Part shown: piece after piece, positions 47,998 through 54,793 of the stretch
How the letters are laid out: each line of letters opens with the position of its first letter
How positions within the stretch are numbered: position 1 is the stretch's first letter
DNA from: Roseateles sp.
GTDB lineage: Bacteria; Pseudomonadota; Gammaproteobacteria; Burkholderiales; Burkholderiaceae_C
Assembly (NCBI RefSeq): GCF_019237615.1
Contig: NZ_JAFAGT010000095.1
Coordinates: 29,144-93,143, forward strand
Reading direction: 5' to 3'
DNA length: 64,000 bases
The notes under the pieces: generated by a model
Database searches by the model: none
Told to the model about the DNA's origin: nothing
Seen by the model: only the letters and a program-made list of their open reading frames with translations
Translations under genes and position numbers: made by a program

Positions 47998-48423
47998 CGG
48001 CCAAAAGGCAGGATGCCAGCGCATTTCCGGGGGCGCCCAAGAGGTGCCCCATTTCTTTGCGGGGCCGCCATGCAGCACATGAGTGACCGGAGTGGAAAAG
48101 ACACCACCCGCCTTGAAGCGTTTGCCTTTGCGTTGCAGTTGCTCGCCTAGCCTGGACGTCCCGAAGCTGCCGGCGAGGTCGTACGAGGTTCGGCGTGGCG
48201 GGCGAGCGCATGATGGGCGCGAGCATCGATGAGGCGCTCAGGGCGTGAGCCCATGCCGAGAGCGCCGGACCCGCCGGGTTTGTCGATGAAACTGCCGGCA
48301 TAAACATTGCCGTAACAGGACGCCACAGGGGTCGTGTGGGCATCGATTGTGCAGAAGGATCCCGGCGATGAGCGCCGCAGGTTCTCGGCCCTTTGTTGGG
48401 CGACCAGCGCGGGAGCTCCCCCA

Positions 48424-48465
48424 GAAGCGGGTCTTACTACGCAAATGGCCCAAGGTATGTAACAG
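48424..48465 (+). repeat. Direct repeat, copy 2
   Basis: The partner of 47956-47997, 468 bases downstream, same orientation. Five mismatches in 42 bases. It lies 94 bases before the first accessory gene. Confidence 0.7.
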
Positions 48466-48559
48466 AGCCCGGAAAGGCAATATAGGCGCAGCTTTTCCGG
48501 GCGTCTGGCTGTGAGGGGGTTGCTTCACAGGTCTAACCTGACCTGCATGAGCCCCCTGT

Positions 48560-49063
48560 ATGCCCAAGACACCTACGACGCTGAAGTGGCTGGCCGAGAA
48601 GCGTGCCCGGCTAGCCGGAGACATTCAACATTGCGAGCGGCTGGCCGAAGACATCGCTCAACGCTTGCTGAAGCTCCAGCACCAGCTTGCCGCTCTCGAC
48701 GAGACCATCCGGCTCTACGACGCGGCCATCGACCCCACGCACATCCAGCCTGTAGAAGCCTGGCGAAACCGCTACGGAACCTTTGGGGGATTTCGACAGG
48801 CGCTCATCGACATTGTCGAAGCGGCAAGCCCGGATTGGGTCGCGAGCAAAACCATCGAACTCGGGGTCTTGGCCCGACTTGGTATCAACTTTCAGACGTC
48901 AGACCATCGGCGACGGTGGCGCATGAACTCTCTTGGGCCGGCGCTACGCCGACTGCTCAAAGTCGGCACCCTGGAGAGGCTGCACGACCCAGCCGTGAAG
49001 AGTGGAAAACACGGCTACTGGCGTTTGAAGCAGGCCCCATCTCAGAGCCTGGCCGACCTGTAG
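48560..49063 (+). CDS. Uncharacterised 167-residue protein, tandem paralogue 1
   Basis: I do not recognise a named family. The protein begins KTPTTLKWLAEKRARLAGDI, continues as a predicted coiled coil (to about residue 55), then a globular part (about 75-155) with an alternating helix pattern that could be a winged helix (NSLGPALRRLLKVGTLERL, then KHGYWRLK like a beta wing), and ends SQSLADL. The next gene encodes a diverged paralogue of exactly the same length. A DNA-binding or assembly role is possible from the shape only. The ATG at 48560 gives the best match to its sister. Confidence 0.65.
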   Translation: MPKTPTTLKWLAEKRARLAGDIQHCERLAEDIAQRLLKLQHQLAALDETIRLYDAAIDPTHIQPVEAWRNRYGTFGGFRQALIDIVEAASPDWVASKTIELGVLARLGINFQTSDHRRRWRMNSLGPALRRLLKVGTLERLHDPAVKSGKHGYWRLKQAPSQSLADL

Positions 49064-49085
49064 TTCTCATCACTTGGGCGGCGGC

Positions 49086-49589
49086 ATGAAGAAGACGCCC
49101 TCTGCTCTCAAATGGCTGGCGGAGACACGGGCGCGCCTCGCGCACGACCTTGCTGACAGCGAGCGCATCCAGGTGGCCGTCGTGACTCGAACGGCGAAGC
49201 TGCGTGACGACCTGGCCGCGCTGGACCGCACGCTGACCATCTACGACCCCGCCATCCGGCCCGAGCATGTCGAAGGAGTCCAGGCCCACCGTGCGGCCTA
49301 TGGCAAGCGCGGCAATCTCATCAGCGCCATCGAACGGCTGCTTCAGGCCCAGTCACCCAACTACGTGTCGACGGAGATGCTGGTGATGCTGCTGAGCGTG
49401 GAGTTCAACCTGCCGTTCGACACGAGGCAGGAAATGGTGCGATGGCAGAAGAACGTCGTGGGGCGGGCGCTGCGGAAGCTGGTCGACCGCGGTGACGTCG
49501 AACGGGAGCAGGACCCCAGCGTGTTCACGTCGGAGCTGGGGAGGTGGCGGTGGGCTAGGGCTCAAGCACTGGGGCTGGCGGACCTCTAG
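49086..49589 (+). CDS. Uncharacterised 167-residue protein, tandem paralogue 2
   Basis: A paralogue of the preceding gene and of identical length. Shared features are TPSALKWLAETRARLAHDL at the N-terminus, the coiled coil with LAALDRTLTIYDPAIRPEHV, the helical-wing region (KNVVGRALRKLVDRGDVERE, then LGRWRWAR) and the terminal ALGLADL. A TTG 12 bases upstream is in frame, but the ATG at 49086 matches its sister. Identity outside these blocks is low, so the duplication is old or the two were brought together. Gap to the first copy: 22 bases. Confidence 0.65.
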   Translation: MKKTPSALKWLAETRARLAHDLADSERIQVAVVTRTAKLRDDLAALDRTLTIYDPAIRPEHVEGVQAHRAAYGKRGNLISAIERLLQAQSPNYVSTEMLVMLLSVEFNLPFDTRQEMVRWQKNVVGRALRKLVDRGDVEREQDPSVFTSELGRWRWARAQALGLADL

Positions 49590-49629
49590 TGCGTGGCGGT
49601 CGCCGCCCTGGCCGGTTTCTATACCGACG

Positions 49630-50103
49630 ATGAACTCCGGCATCCACCACATCTCCAGCGTCAATGCATCGCGTGCCACCGGCTTGGACAGCTTCAATCT
49701 GAGCTACCGCTACAAGCCGGACGGACTCGACCACACTCTGTACGGCGTGCACATCCCTTCGCAACTACAAGCCGCGTTGAACCGCGGAAGTGTCCAAGCG
49801 TTCAGCCTGGAGGCACTACCGCGCAATGGATTGGCCGCGTGGCTACTTCCGGACTCAACGAACTTCGTGCTGCTGGGCGTATGCAATCAGGATGGCACCG
49901 AAGAGCTCGCCACACCTCGCACCCTCAACCTGGCGCGATATCTCGGCGGAGCGATTGCCGTGCTCGTCGGGGCCACCGGTTTGTTCCTTGCAGTAGAGAC
50001 GCATTCTTGGTTCGCGCTCGGATTGGGCGTCGTGGCAACCCATGCACTTCGCAGCTTGTTGAACCTTCCACAGGCCACCCCGCTAACACGCGGAGGCCAA
50101 TGA
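49630..50103 (+). CDS. Small protein with C-terminal membrane segments
   Basis: 157 residues, not recognised. An N-terminal soluble part of about 105 residues (LDSFNLSYRYKPDGLDHTL, LYGVHIPSQLQAALNRGSV) precedes two hydrophobic helices (about residues 108-128 and 131-148, YLGGAIAVLVGATGLFLAV and WFALGLGVVATHAL) and ends in a short polar tail. This suggests anchoring to the inner membrane by a helical hairpin. The start is the ATG at 49630, 40 bases after the upstream stop. Confidence 0.55.
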   Translation: MNSGIHHISSVNASRATGLDSFNLSYRYKPDGLDHTLYGVHIPSQLQAALNRGSVQAFSLEALPRNGLAAWLLPDSTNFVLLGVCNQDGTEELATPRTLNLARYLGGAIAVLVGATGLFLAVETHSWFALGLGVVATHALRSLLNLPQATPLTRGGQ

Positions 50104-50127
50104 CCGGAGTCCATACACTCCGGCGCC

Positions 50128-50286
50128 ATGCACAGACTGCGAATCGTCTTTTGGCCTTGGTGCCGTTGGGTCGTAGGCCACCATTGGGTTAGAACTCCGT
50201 TTGGACGTGACAACGACCTCTTAGCGTTGACGCCTCAATGCTCTCGCTGCGGCATCAAAGGCAAGTTTGAGTACAAGGCTGACTAG
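50128..50286 (+). CDS. 52-residue CxxC protein
   Basis: A short open frame beginning MHRLRIVFWPWCRWVVGHHW and ending CSRCGIKGKFEYKAD. The CSRC pair together with the upstream Cys and His residues resembles small zinc-ribbon proteins commonly found in proteobacterial accessory DNA. No strong ribosome site is visible and it lies alone, convergent with the transposase-domain gene. Reported because its composition (Trp, Cys and basic residues in a zinc-ribbon pattern) is unlike random frames here. Confidence 0.45.
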   Translation: MHRLRIVFWPWCRWVVGHHWVRTPFGRDNDLLALTPQCSRCGIKGKFEYKAD

Positions 50287-50320
50287 AACTTGCGGCGTTT
50301 CAAAGAGGTTAGTCCTTCCG

Positions 50321-51616
50321 CTACCTCGGCGGCCTCCCATTCACGCTCGACACCGGCGACCGCCCCTTCACAGGCCCACTAGCCTTCGCCGGCTTGTTTT
50401 CCGGATACAGGATTTCGTAGTCGCGGTGCTTGCCGTGGGTGAAGTTGGTCCAGTGCATTGACCGACCCACGTTCATGGCGAAGTGCATCGCACGGTCCGC
50501 GGTCTTGCCCGGAGGCATGCGCCGATGGTCTTCGCGGAAGGCCGTCTCGACGACGTAGTCCATCAGGTACTTCGGCTCGAGGTTCAGGTAGATGCCCTTC
50601 TCCGAGCGGTCCTGCCGTGCGCCGAAGCTCTCGGCGTTGTTGACGTGGTGCCCCTTCTCGTTGACCAGCGCCTCACTGTGATTGACCGTCACGTGCAGCT
50701 GGAACTCCTTGCCGACCTTCGAATAGGCCGTGCCCGTGTCCGTAGCCAAGATGGACTCTGGCTTGGCGATGTATTTGTCGACAAGGGCCTGGACCACCTC
50801 CGGCGTCTCCGCCAAGCCGATGCCCACCCGCGTTACCGCAGCGCCCTTGCCCTTTGACCCACTGCGCTGGCGGATGGTGATGGCCATGCGGCGCGCCGCC
50901 GGGAACACGGCGCCATGCTCGGGATGCTCGCGGCCACCCGCAGCGAGAGCTGCGGCCTTCTCTTCGCGCTTCTTCTTGCTGCGGGCCGATGACGTCAGCA
51001 GCGCGTCCTTCTGGGCCTCTTCGGGGTCGGTCGTCCGGAAGGTCAACGGCCTGCCGCGCTTCTCACTGGCGCGACGACCAGATTGGTGAGAGCCGTCAAT
51101 CTCCACCACACCGCTGACCATGCCCGTGTTGAACCCGCGCTCCAGGCCCTCGCGCATCTTGCTGGCCAGCGTGAACGCCGTGTTGTAGCCACCGAAGTCG
51201 AGCATGCGACGCATCTGCAGGGCCGGCACGCCGGATGCGCCGGTTGCCCAGATAAGCACGCCCGCGAGGATGGCCTGCAGGCTGAGCTTGTGAGACGCAA
51301 AGACGCTGCCCGACGTCACGCTGAAGCGCTTGCCGCAACTGCGGCACTTCCAGCGGCGTTCGGTCGAGCTCCAGTAGTGCTCGTCGGAAGCGTTGCAATG
51401 CGAGCACGTGACCTTCTTAGAGCTGCCCCACCGCAACTGCGCCAGGTGTTTGATGCAGCCAAGGTCCGTCCAGTTCGCAACGTCCAGGACGCTGCGGTCC
51501 ACTGCGTCCTTCGACATGTGCCAGCGCGTCGCGTCCGAGCTGGGGCGGCTGATGGACGAGCGCTTCGGGCGGTACTTCTTCGGCTCGGCGGCCGTGCTTG
51601 CAGCGGCCGCAGTCAT
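50321..51616 (-). CDS. IS1595-type (ISXO2-like) transposase-domain protein
   Basis: 431 residues. An N-terminal zinc ribbon with two CxxC pairs (C71/C74 in CSHCNASDEHYW, C91/C94 in CRSCGKRF) precedes an ISXO2-like DDE domain: D174 in VVEIDGSHQSGRR, D293 in LATDTGTAYSKV, and N326/E329 in HHVNNAESFGA. A basic insert of about 80 residues (near 181-260, SSARSKKKREEK) is larger than usual. The start ATG overlaps the stop of the upstream gene (ATGA), and I found no terminal inverted repeats next to it. It is therefore the last gene of a three-gene operon rather than an obvious simple IS. It may be a domesticated transposase or part of a compound element. Confidence 0.8.
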   Translation of the reverse strand: MTAAAASTAAEPKKYRPKRSSISRPSSDATRWHMSKDAVDRSVLDVANWTDLGCIKHLAQLRWGSSKKVTCSHCNASDEHYWSSTERRWKCRSCGKRFSVTSGSVFASHKLSLQAILAGVLIWATGASGVPALQMRRMLDFGGYNTAFTLASKMREGLERGFNTGMVSGVVEIDGSHQSGRRASEKRGRPLTFRTTDPEEAQKDALLTSSARSKKKREEKAAALAAGGREHPEHGAVFPAARRMAITIRQRSGSKGKGAAVTRVGIGLAETPEVVQALVDKYIAKPESILATDTGTAYSKVGKEFQLHVTVNHSEALVNEKGHHVNNAESFGARQDRSEKGIYLNLEPKYLMDYVVETAFREDHRRMPPGKTADRAMHFAMNVGRSMHWTNFTHGKHRDYEILYPENKPAKASGPVKGRSPVSSVNGRPPR

Positions 51617-52341
51617 ACGGCCCTCTGCAGGAAGTTCACGAACTGTGCCTCGGTGATGCATGGCCCCTCGATACCTGGCACCTCCACCGTCTTGATGCGT
51701 TGCTTCTCAAGCCATCGGTAGCAGCCCGTTCGTGCAGGTTCGCTGACCGTGTCCAGGTGGACGTAGGACGCGTCTTTGACCGCAATGGGAATGGGCTTGT
51801 AGAGCTCAGGCCGCGGCGCGAGCTGCGTGCTGTCAGTGGTCAGCCAGGCGTAGGCCCTGGTCAGCAGGTCCCAGTTGTTCAGGACCTTCGGCGTATGCCG
51901 GAATACCTCGGTTGCCCGCACACCCAGGATGTCGTCTTCGAAGGTCGCGCGGTAGTTGCAGCGGCGATTGCACATCTTCAGATGCGCAGTTCCCACGACC
52001 GTGCGACGGGTGTCAGAACCATCAGGCCAGTGTTCGACGATGGCGCAGAGCTCCAGCGTGTAGGCGCCCTTGCGCGCATTGGGGATGACGGCAGGCCACA
52101 CCTCTTCCTTGCGGCTGATGGCCAGGCAGATGATGCGGATGACGAGGTCCCAAACGGATGCCGACCAGCGCGGGTAGTTCTGTAGCTTCACTGGCGCCTG
52201 CTCGCCGATGCCTGCAGTCCAGAGCAGCGCCTTGTAGTCAGCGCGGGCCGCCAGCTTCTCGTAGGCGATGTCGAGCATGCCGACGCGGTTGAAGGGCGTC
52301 GCGTTGCGTGGCGACGATGCGTGGAGGGTCAGCTTCAGCAT
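51613..52341 (-). CDS. Uncharacterised 242-residue protein in the transposase-domain operon
   Basis: Middle gene of three, coupled on both sides by ATGA overlaps. No recognised family. Visible features: an N-terminal YEKLAARADYKALLWTAGIG, a central block with Cys pairs (LKMCNRRCNYRATFEDDILG) and a C-terminal helical part with GCYRWLEKQRIKTVEVPGI. No signal peptide or membrane segment. The tight coupling to the transposase-domain gene suggests a joint function. Confidence 0.6.
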   Translation of the reverse strand: MLKLTLHASSPRNATPFNRVGMLDIAYEKLAARADYKALLWTAGIGEQAPVKLQNYPRWSASVWDLVIRIICLAISRKEEVWPAVIPNARKGAYTLELCAIVEHWPDGSDTRRTVVGTAHLKMCNRRCNYRATFEDDILGVRATEVFRHTPKVLNNWDLLTRAYAWLTTDSTQLAPRPELYKPIPIAVKDASYVHLDTVSEPARTGCYRWLEKQRIKTVEVPGIEGPCITEAQFVNFLQRAV

Positions 52342-52640
52342 CAGACCACCTTCACGTCCCAGGTCTGCGCGTACTGCACCTCGTCGACCAGCTCGACGCC
52401 GCGCAAGCGCAGCTGCGTGCCATTCACGTAAAGCAGGTTCGCGTCATGCAGCGACGGCAGCAGCGGCTGTTCTGTGCCATCGGTGCTGGAGACCAGCGCA
52501 GCGATGGTCGCAATCCGACCCAGCTCGTGGACGCGCTGCTCGTGCACCCGCAGCAGCCCACGGTACTTGGGCATGGATGCCCGCTCCCTCGCGCGGATAC
52601 CTTTGCCCTTCTCGTAGACGGGCTGGACTTCGACCTTCAT
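52341..52640 (-). CDS. Uncharacterised 99-residue protein, first gene of the transposase-domain operon
   Basis: A small soluble protein (MKVEVQPVYEKGKGIRARER to the terminal YAQTWDVKVV) with a beta-rich pattern in its second half (LLYVNGTQLRLRGVELVDEV). No known family recognised. GAGG stands about 10 bases before the ATG. Its stop overlaps the next start (ATGA). The operon promoter must lie in the 148 bases up to the divergent HTH gene, where two palindromes are found. Confidence 0.55.
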   Translation of the reverse strand: MKVEVQPVYEKGKGIRARERASMPKYRGLLRVHEQRVHELGRIATIAALVSSTDGTEQPLLPSLHDANLLYVNGTQLRLRGVELVDEVQYAQTWDVKVV

Positions 52641-52702
52641 AGCTCTGACCTCAAATGACCTATTCCGGGTCTAGGACCGCACCCGGCTGTTCTTTTATGT
52701 GG

Positions 52703-52720
52703 TTCCACAAAAATGTGGAA
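52703..52720. promoter_or_regulatory. Palindromic operator, site 1
   Basis: Perfect arms TTCCACA / TGTGGAA with a 4-base A spacer, between the divergent HTH gene and the transposase-domain operon. A second, less perfect copy lies about 55 bases away, near five helical turns. Likely bound by the neighbouring HTH protein. Confidence 0.6.
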
Positions 52721-52756
52721 TCGAAGATAAAGACGAAACCCGCGCAGTACATTGAA

Positions 52757-52775
52757 GTCCACAAAAACGTGGAAC
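52757..52775. promoter_or_regulatory. Palindromic operator, site 2
   Basis: GTCCACAAAAACGTGGAAC, a slightly degenerate copy of the palindrome at 52703-52720. It lies 13 bases before the GTG of the HTH gene. Confidence 0.55.
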
Positions 52776-52788
52776 GTCTCTAGCAACT

Positions 52789-53043
52789 GTGCAGGCCGAC
52801 GAAGAATTTCAACGCCGGGCTCGCGACCTTCTCTTGGAGCTGCGTGCTGAGCATCAGCTGACCTACAAGGAGCTGGCCCAACTGCTGGAACGCCATGGGG
52901 TGACCACCGACTGGAAGGCGCTGGCCAACCGGTTGCAGCGTGGGACGTTCGACGCCGGGTTCATGCTTGCGGTGCTGCACGCATTCGGCATCCACCAAGT
53001 CGCCTTCACTAGGTCCAGTGCGCGGCTGAAAACTTCAAAGTAG
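52789..53043 (+). CDS. Small HTH protein (DUF6471-like)
   Basis: 84 residues starting at a GTG. The core LTYKELAQLLERHGVTTD and KALANRLQRGTFDAGFMLA has the helix-turn-helix pattern of the short DUF6471-type family. It is divergent from the transposase-domain operon with the two palindromes in between, so it is the likely regulator of that operon and of itself. No oligomerisation domain beyond the HTH is visible. Confidence 0.65.
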   Translation: MQADEEFQRRARDLLLELRAEHQLTYKELAQLLERHGVTTDWKALANRLQRGTFDAGFMLAVLHAFGIHQVAFTRSSARLKTSK

Positions 53044-53139
53044 CTTTCAGTGGGCAAAGCTCCGCCAGCGGGCAGTTGCCCAAGGATGTGGTCAGCGGAG
53101 AAGGCTCGCTAGCCGAGGGAAGTGGAGGTGTTCAGCTCG

Positions 53140-53715
53140 TCACCTCCGAACTCGTCTGCAGACGCTTACGACGACCCCAAGCAGCTCCAGGCTGCTTGTG
53201 GGCCGAATGGGCGCGTAGGCGGGGTTGGCCGCCTCGAGCCAGTATTTGCCATCCGGGTCGCGGCGCAGCGTCTTGACGGTCATCTCGCCGTCGACGACGG
53301 CCACCACGATGTCGCCAGGCCCTGCGGGCGCGTACTGCTCGACCGCGACCAGGTCGCCGTCCAGGATGCCAGCGTCGCGCATGCTGTCACCGCGGACCTT
53401 GTGCAGGGCCGTCCGGTCGGGCTCGTCGATGAGATAGTCGTCGAGCGTCAGGGCCTCCGCCTCCGCCTGGTCGGCCGGTTGCGGCTGGCCAGCGCGCACG
53501 GAACCTAGCAGCGGCCTGGCGAAGAAGCGCTTCGTGGGGACGATTCGGCCATCCACCCGGGTCAGATAGCCGGCTTGGCTCAGCCGGCCCACCAACGCGA
53601 AGACGGACGACGTGGACGACAGCCCGACCACCTCGCACATGCGAGGAAGGGAGGGGAGGACGCCAGCCTGCTTGTAGTAGCGCTGCAGGGAGGCAAGGTG
53701 CTTGTCGTCTGCCAC
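53140..53715 (-). CDS. LexA-like S24 repressor/peptidase
   Basis: 191 residues. The N-terminal winged helix of LexA type (LPRMCEVVGLSSTSSVFALV, then GRLSQAGYLTRVDGR) is followed by a likely Ala75-Gly76 self-cleavage site in SVRAGQ and the S24 catalytic pair Ser111 (RGDSMRDAG) and Lys148 (MTVKTL). Such proteins cut themselves on RecA filaments and so release DNA-damage-controlled genes. It starts at a GTG. The promoter immediately upstream carries a perfect 16-base palindrome that recurs before the 117-residue/HAD operon at 55.2-55.6 kb. It is probably a mobile-element repressor rather than the host LexA. Confidence 0.82.
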   Translation of the reverse strand: MADDKHLASLQRYYKQAGVLPSLPRMCEVVGLSSTSSVFALVGRLSQAGYLTRVDGRIVPTKRFFARPLLGSVRAGQPQPADQAEAEALTLDDYLIDEPDRTALHKVRGDSMRDAGILDGDLVAVEQYAPAGPGDIVVAVVDGEMTVKTLRRDPDGKYWLEAANPAYAPIRPTSSLELLGVVVSVCRRVRR

Positions 53716-53724
53716 TTCGTTCCA

Positions 53725-53740
53725 TCGAAAGTTCTTTCGA
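53725..53740. promoter_or_regulatory. Operator of the LexA-like repressor, site 1
   Basis: Perfect palindrome TCGAAAG-TT-CTTTCGA, 3 bases downstream of the -10 of the repressor promoter. This is a classic position for autorepression. Confidence 0.7.
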
Positions 53741-53743
53741 GGT

Positions 53744-53791
53744 ACTCTAGTGGGCAGGTCGCAAGGGCGTCAATGCCACCATATTGCCTTC
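53744..53791 (-). promoter_or_regulatory. Promoter of the LexA-like repressor gene
   Basis: On the minus strand, -35 TTGACG (53768-53773), 18-base spacer, -10 TAGAGT (53744-53749). Directly upstream of the -35 is GGCAATATGGTGGC (53775-53788). The same 14-mer and geometry occur before the 117-residue gene. Confidence 0.65.
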
Positions 53792-53907
53792 CTGCGCCGT
53801 CAGGGAGTACGCCGACCTTTCTTGCAAGATGTAACGGCACAATTCAGAGCAACCTGCCAAGTTGGCGCCGTTGTCTCACAGGGACAGACCACTACAACAA
53901 CGACTGC

Positions 53908-54327
53908 ATGAACTCCTTAACAATCAACCACTTAGTGATGGTTGGCATCCCGGTGCTGTTCTATTTCTGCGGGGGCCTGGGCAAGATAATCACACGGCCA
54001 GGAAGCCACTTTTGGGACCGCAAGGACTGGTACCTCGCCTCTGATGCCTCGCTGGCGAACGTCGCCGGCGGCCTGCTGTTCATCGGGGAACTGGTCATCG
54101 AGGGAAGCAAGAGCAACTATCCGCCACAAGTGATGGCCAAGGCCTTGCCAGGCGTGCTGTTCGTCGCAGCCTCGCTTTTGCTATACATCCTGATACTGGC
54201 CCTACACCAGAAGATTGAGCATGACCCCGCGAAGGGGACTGCTCAGTTGACGGTCCTGGTCGGAGGCTGTAATGTCATCGCTATCGGAGCGATGTGCAGC
54301 TTCATCGCTTTCGTTAAGGGAATTTGA
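53908..54327 (+). CDS. Four-TM membrane protein
   Basis: 139 residues with four predicted TM segments (about 8-30, 48-66, 82-104, 112-136) and short loops, one containing SHFWDRKDWYLASDASL. No known family recognised. The ATG at 53908 is used because upstream in-frame codons overlap the repressor gene on the other strand. It abuts the next gene with no gap, so the two probably work together in the inner membrane. Confidence 0.55.
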   Translation: MNSLTINHLVMVGIPVLFYFCGGLGKIITRPGSHFWDRKDWYLASDASLANVAGGLLFIGELVIEGSKSNYPPQVMAKALPGVLFVAASLLLYILILALHQKIEHDPAKGTAQLTVLVGGCNVIAIGAMCSFIAFVKGI

Positions 54328-54561
54328 ATGCTGACCAACATCCATCAACACACGCAGGACGCCTCCAGCAAGCCAGGCGACGCTGTGGCATGGGGCACGA
54401 TTTTCAGCTTCGCGACCGCTGCTGTTGGCCTGCTCTTCTGGATGGGCTCCGCGAGTCACGCGGGTGAGCCGCTGACGGTTGTTCTCTCCATCGGTGGTGC
54501 GGCGCTGTCCGCAGCGGCCACGGCTGCCGCCGTTGCCGTCCGGTTTTCCCGCCGTCCATAA
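54328..54561 (+). CDS. Small two-TM membrane protein
   Basis: 77 residues with two hydrophobic segments (about 22-41, WGTIFSFATAAVGLLFWMG; and 50-70, VLSIGGAALSAAATAAAVAV), ending in RFSRRP. It starts on the base after the stop of the four-TM gene. A strong terminator follows 21 bases after its stop, so the two form a closed transcription unit. Function unknown. Confidence 0.5.
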   Translation: MLTNIHQHTQDASSKPGDAVAWGTIFSFATAAVGLLFWMGSASHAGEPLTVVLSIGGAALSAAATAAAVAVRFSRRP

Positions 54562-54582
54562 CCGGGCAAGACGTTTTCCTTG

Positions 54583-54612
54583 AACGGTCAGCCGCTGGGC
54601 TGACCGTTTTGT
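54583..54612 (+). terminator. Rho-independent terminator after the membrane-protein pair
   Basis: An 11-bp perfect stem AACGGTCAGCC / GGCTGACCGTT with loop GCTG, then TTGT. Confidence 0.8.
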
Positions 54613-54743
54613 GTTGAAGCACCTGTCCAGATAGCCGCGCATAAACGCTTTCGCTACTCTTCGTTTGTAGGCCTTGAGGAGCCCACTCCCGCACCTGTCC
54701 CAGGTACCTAAGCCGGTGATGACCTCATTCGCATCAGGGCAAG
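54613..54743 (+). other. Short unexplained stretch between two terminators
   Basis: 131 bases lie between one plus-strand terminator and a second one at 54744-54773, with no gene on either strand. It contains two near copies of CACCTGTCC (about 54618 and 54691). A plus-strand transcript would have to start here to use the second terminator, so a small RNA is possible. No good promoter was seen. Confidence 0.25.
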
Positions 54744-54773
54744 ACGCCACCTCCGGGTGGCGTTGAGCTTTTT
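54744..54773 (+). terminator. Rho-independent terminator with no gene before it
   Basis: Stem ACGCCACC / GGTGGCGT with loop TCCG, followed by TGAGCTTTTT. It lies 20 bases beyond the stop of the HAD gene, which runs the other way. Confidence 0.6.
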
Positions 54774-54793
54774 GGGATGCAACGGGTCGGCCA

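Larger units (their letters stand above)
47940..48559. other. 620-base non-coding boundary region
   Basis: No convincing gene lies between gltD and the first accessory gene. The stretch carries two imperfect 42-base direct repeats (listed separately) and some in-frame coding-like fragments broken by stops, which may be the remnant of a lost gene. Just after the second repeat is a short inverted repeat, CCCGGAAA / TTTCCGGG (about 48468-48501), with an 18-base loop. Confidence 0.5.

Noticed and set aside
47795..48343. Minus-strand open frames across the gltD end and boundary region
   Set aside because: They overlap gltD antisense, contain no recognisable domain and run through the direct repeats; treated as non-coding.
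53387..53840. Alternative minus-strand frames starting at ATG 53725 or further upstream of the LexA-like gene
   Set aside because: They lie in other frames and lack the S24 motifs; the GTG at 53715 gives a complete LexA-like protein.
54613..54743. Possible retron non-coding RNA
   Set aside because: No reverse transcriptase gene lies within the window and the stretch has no msr/msd-like inverted repeats.
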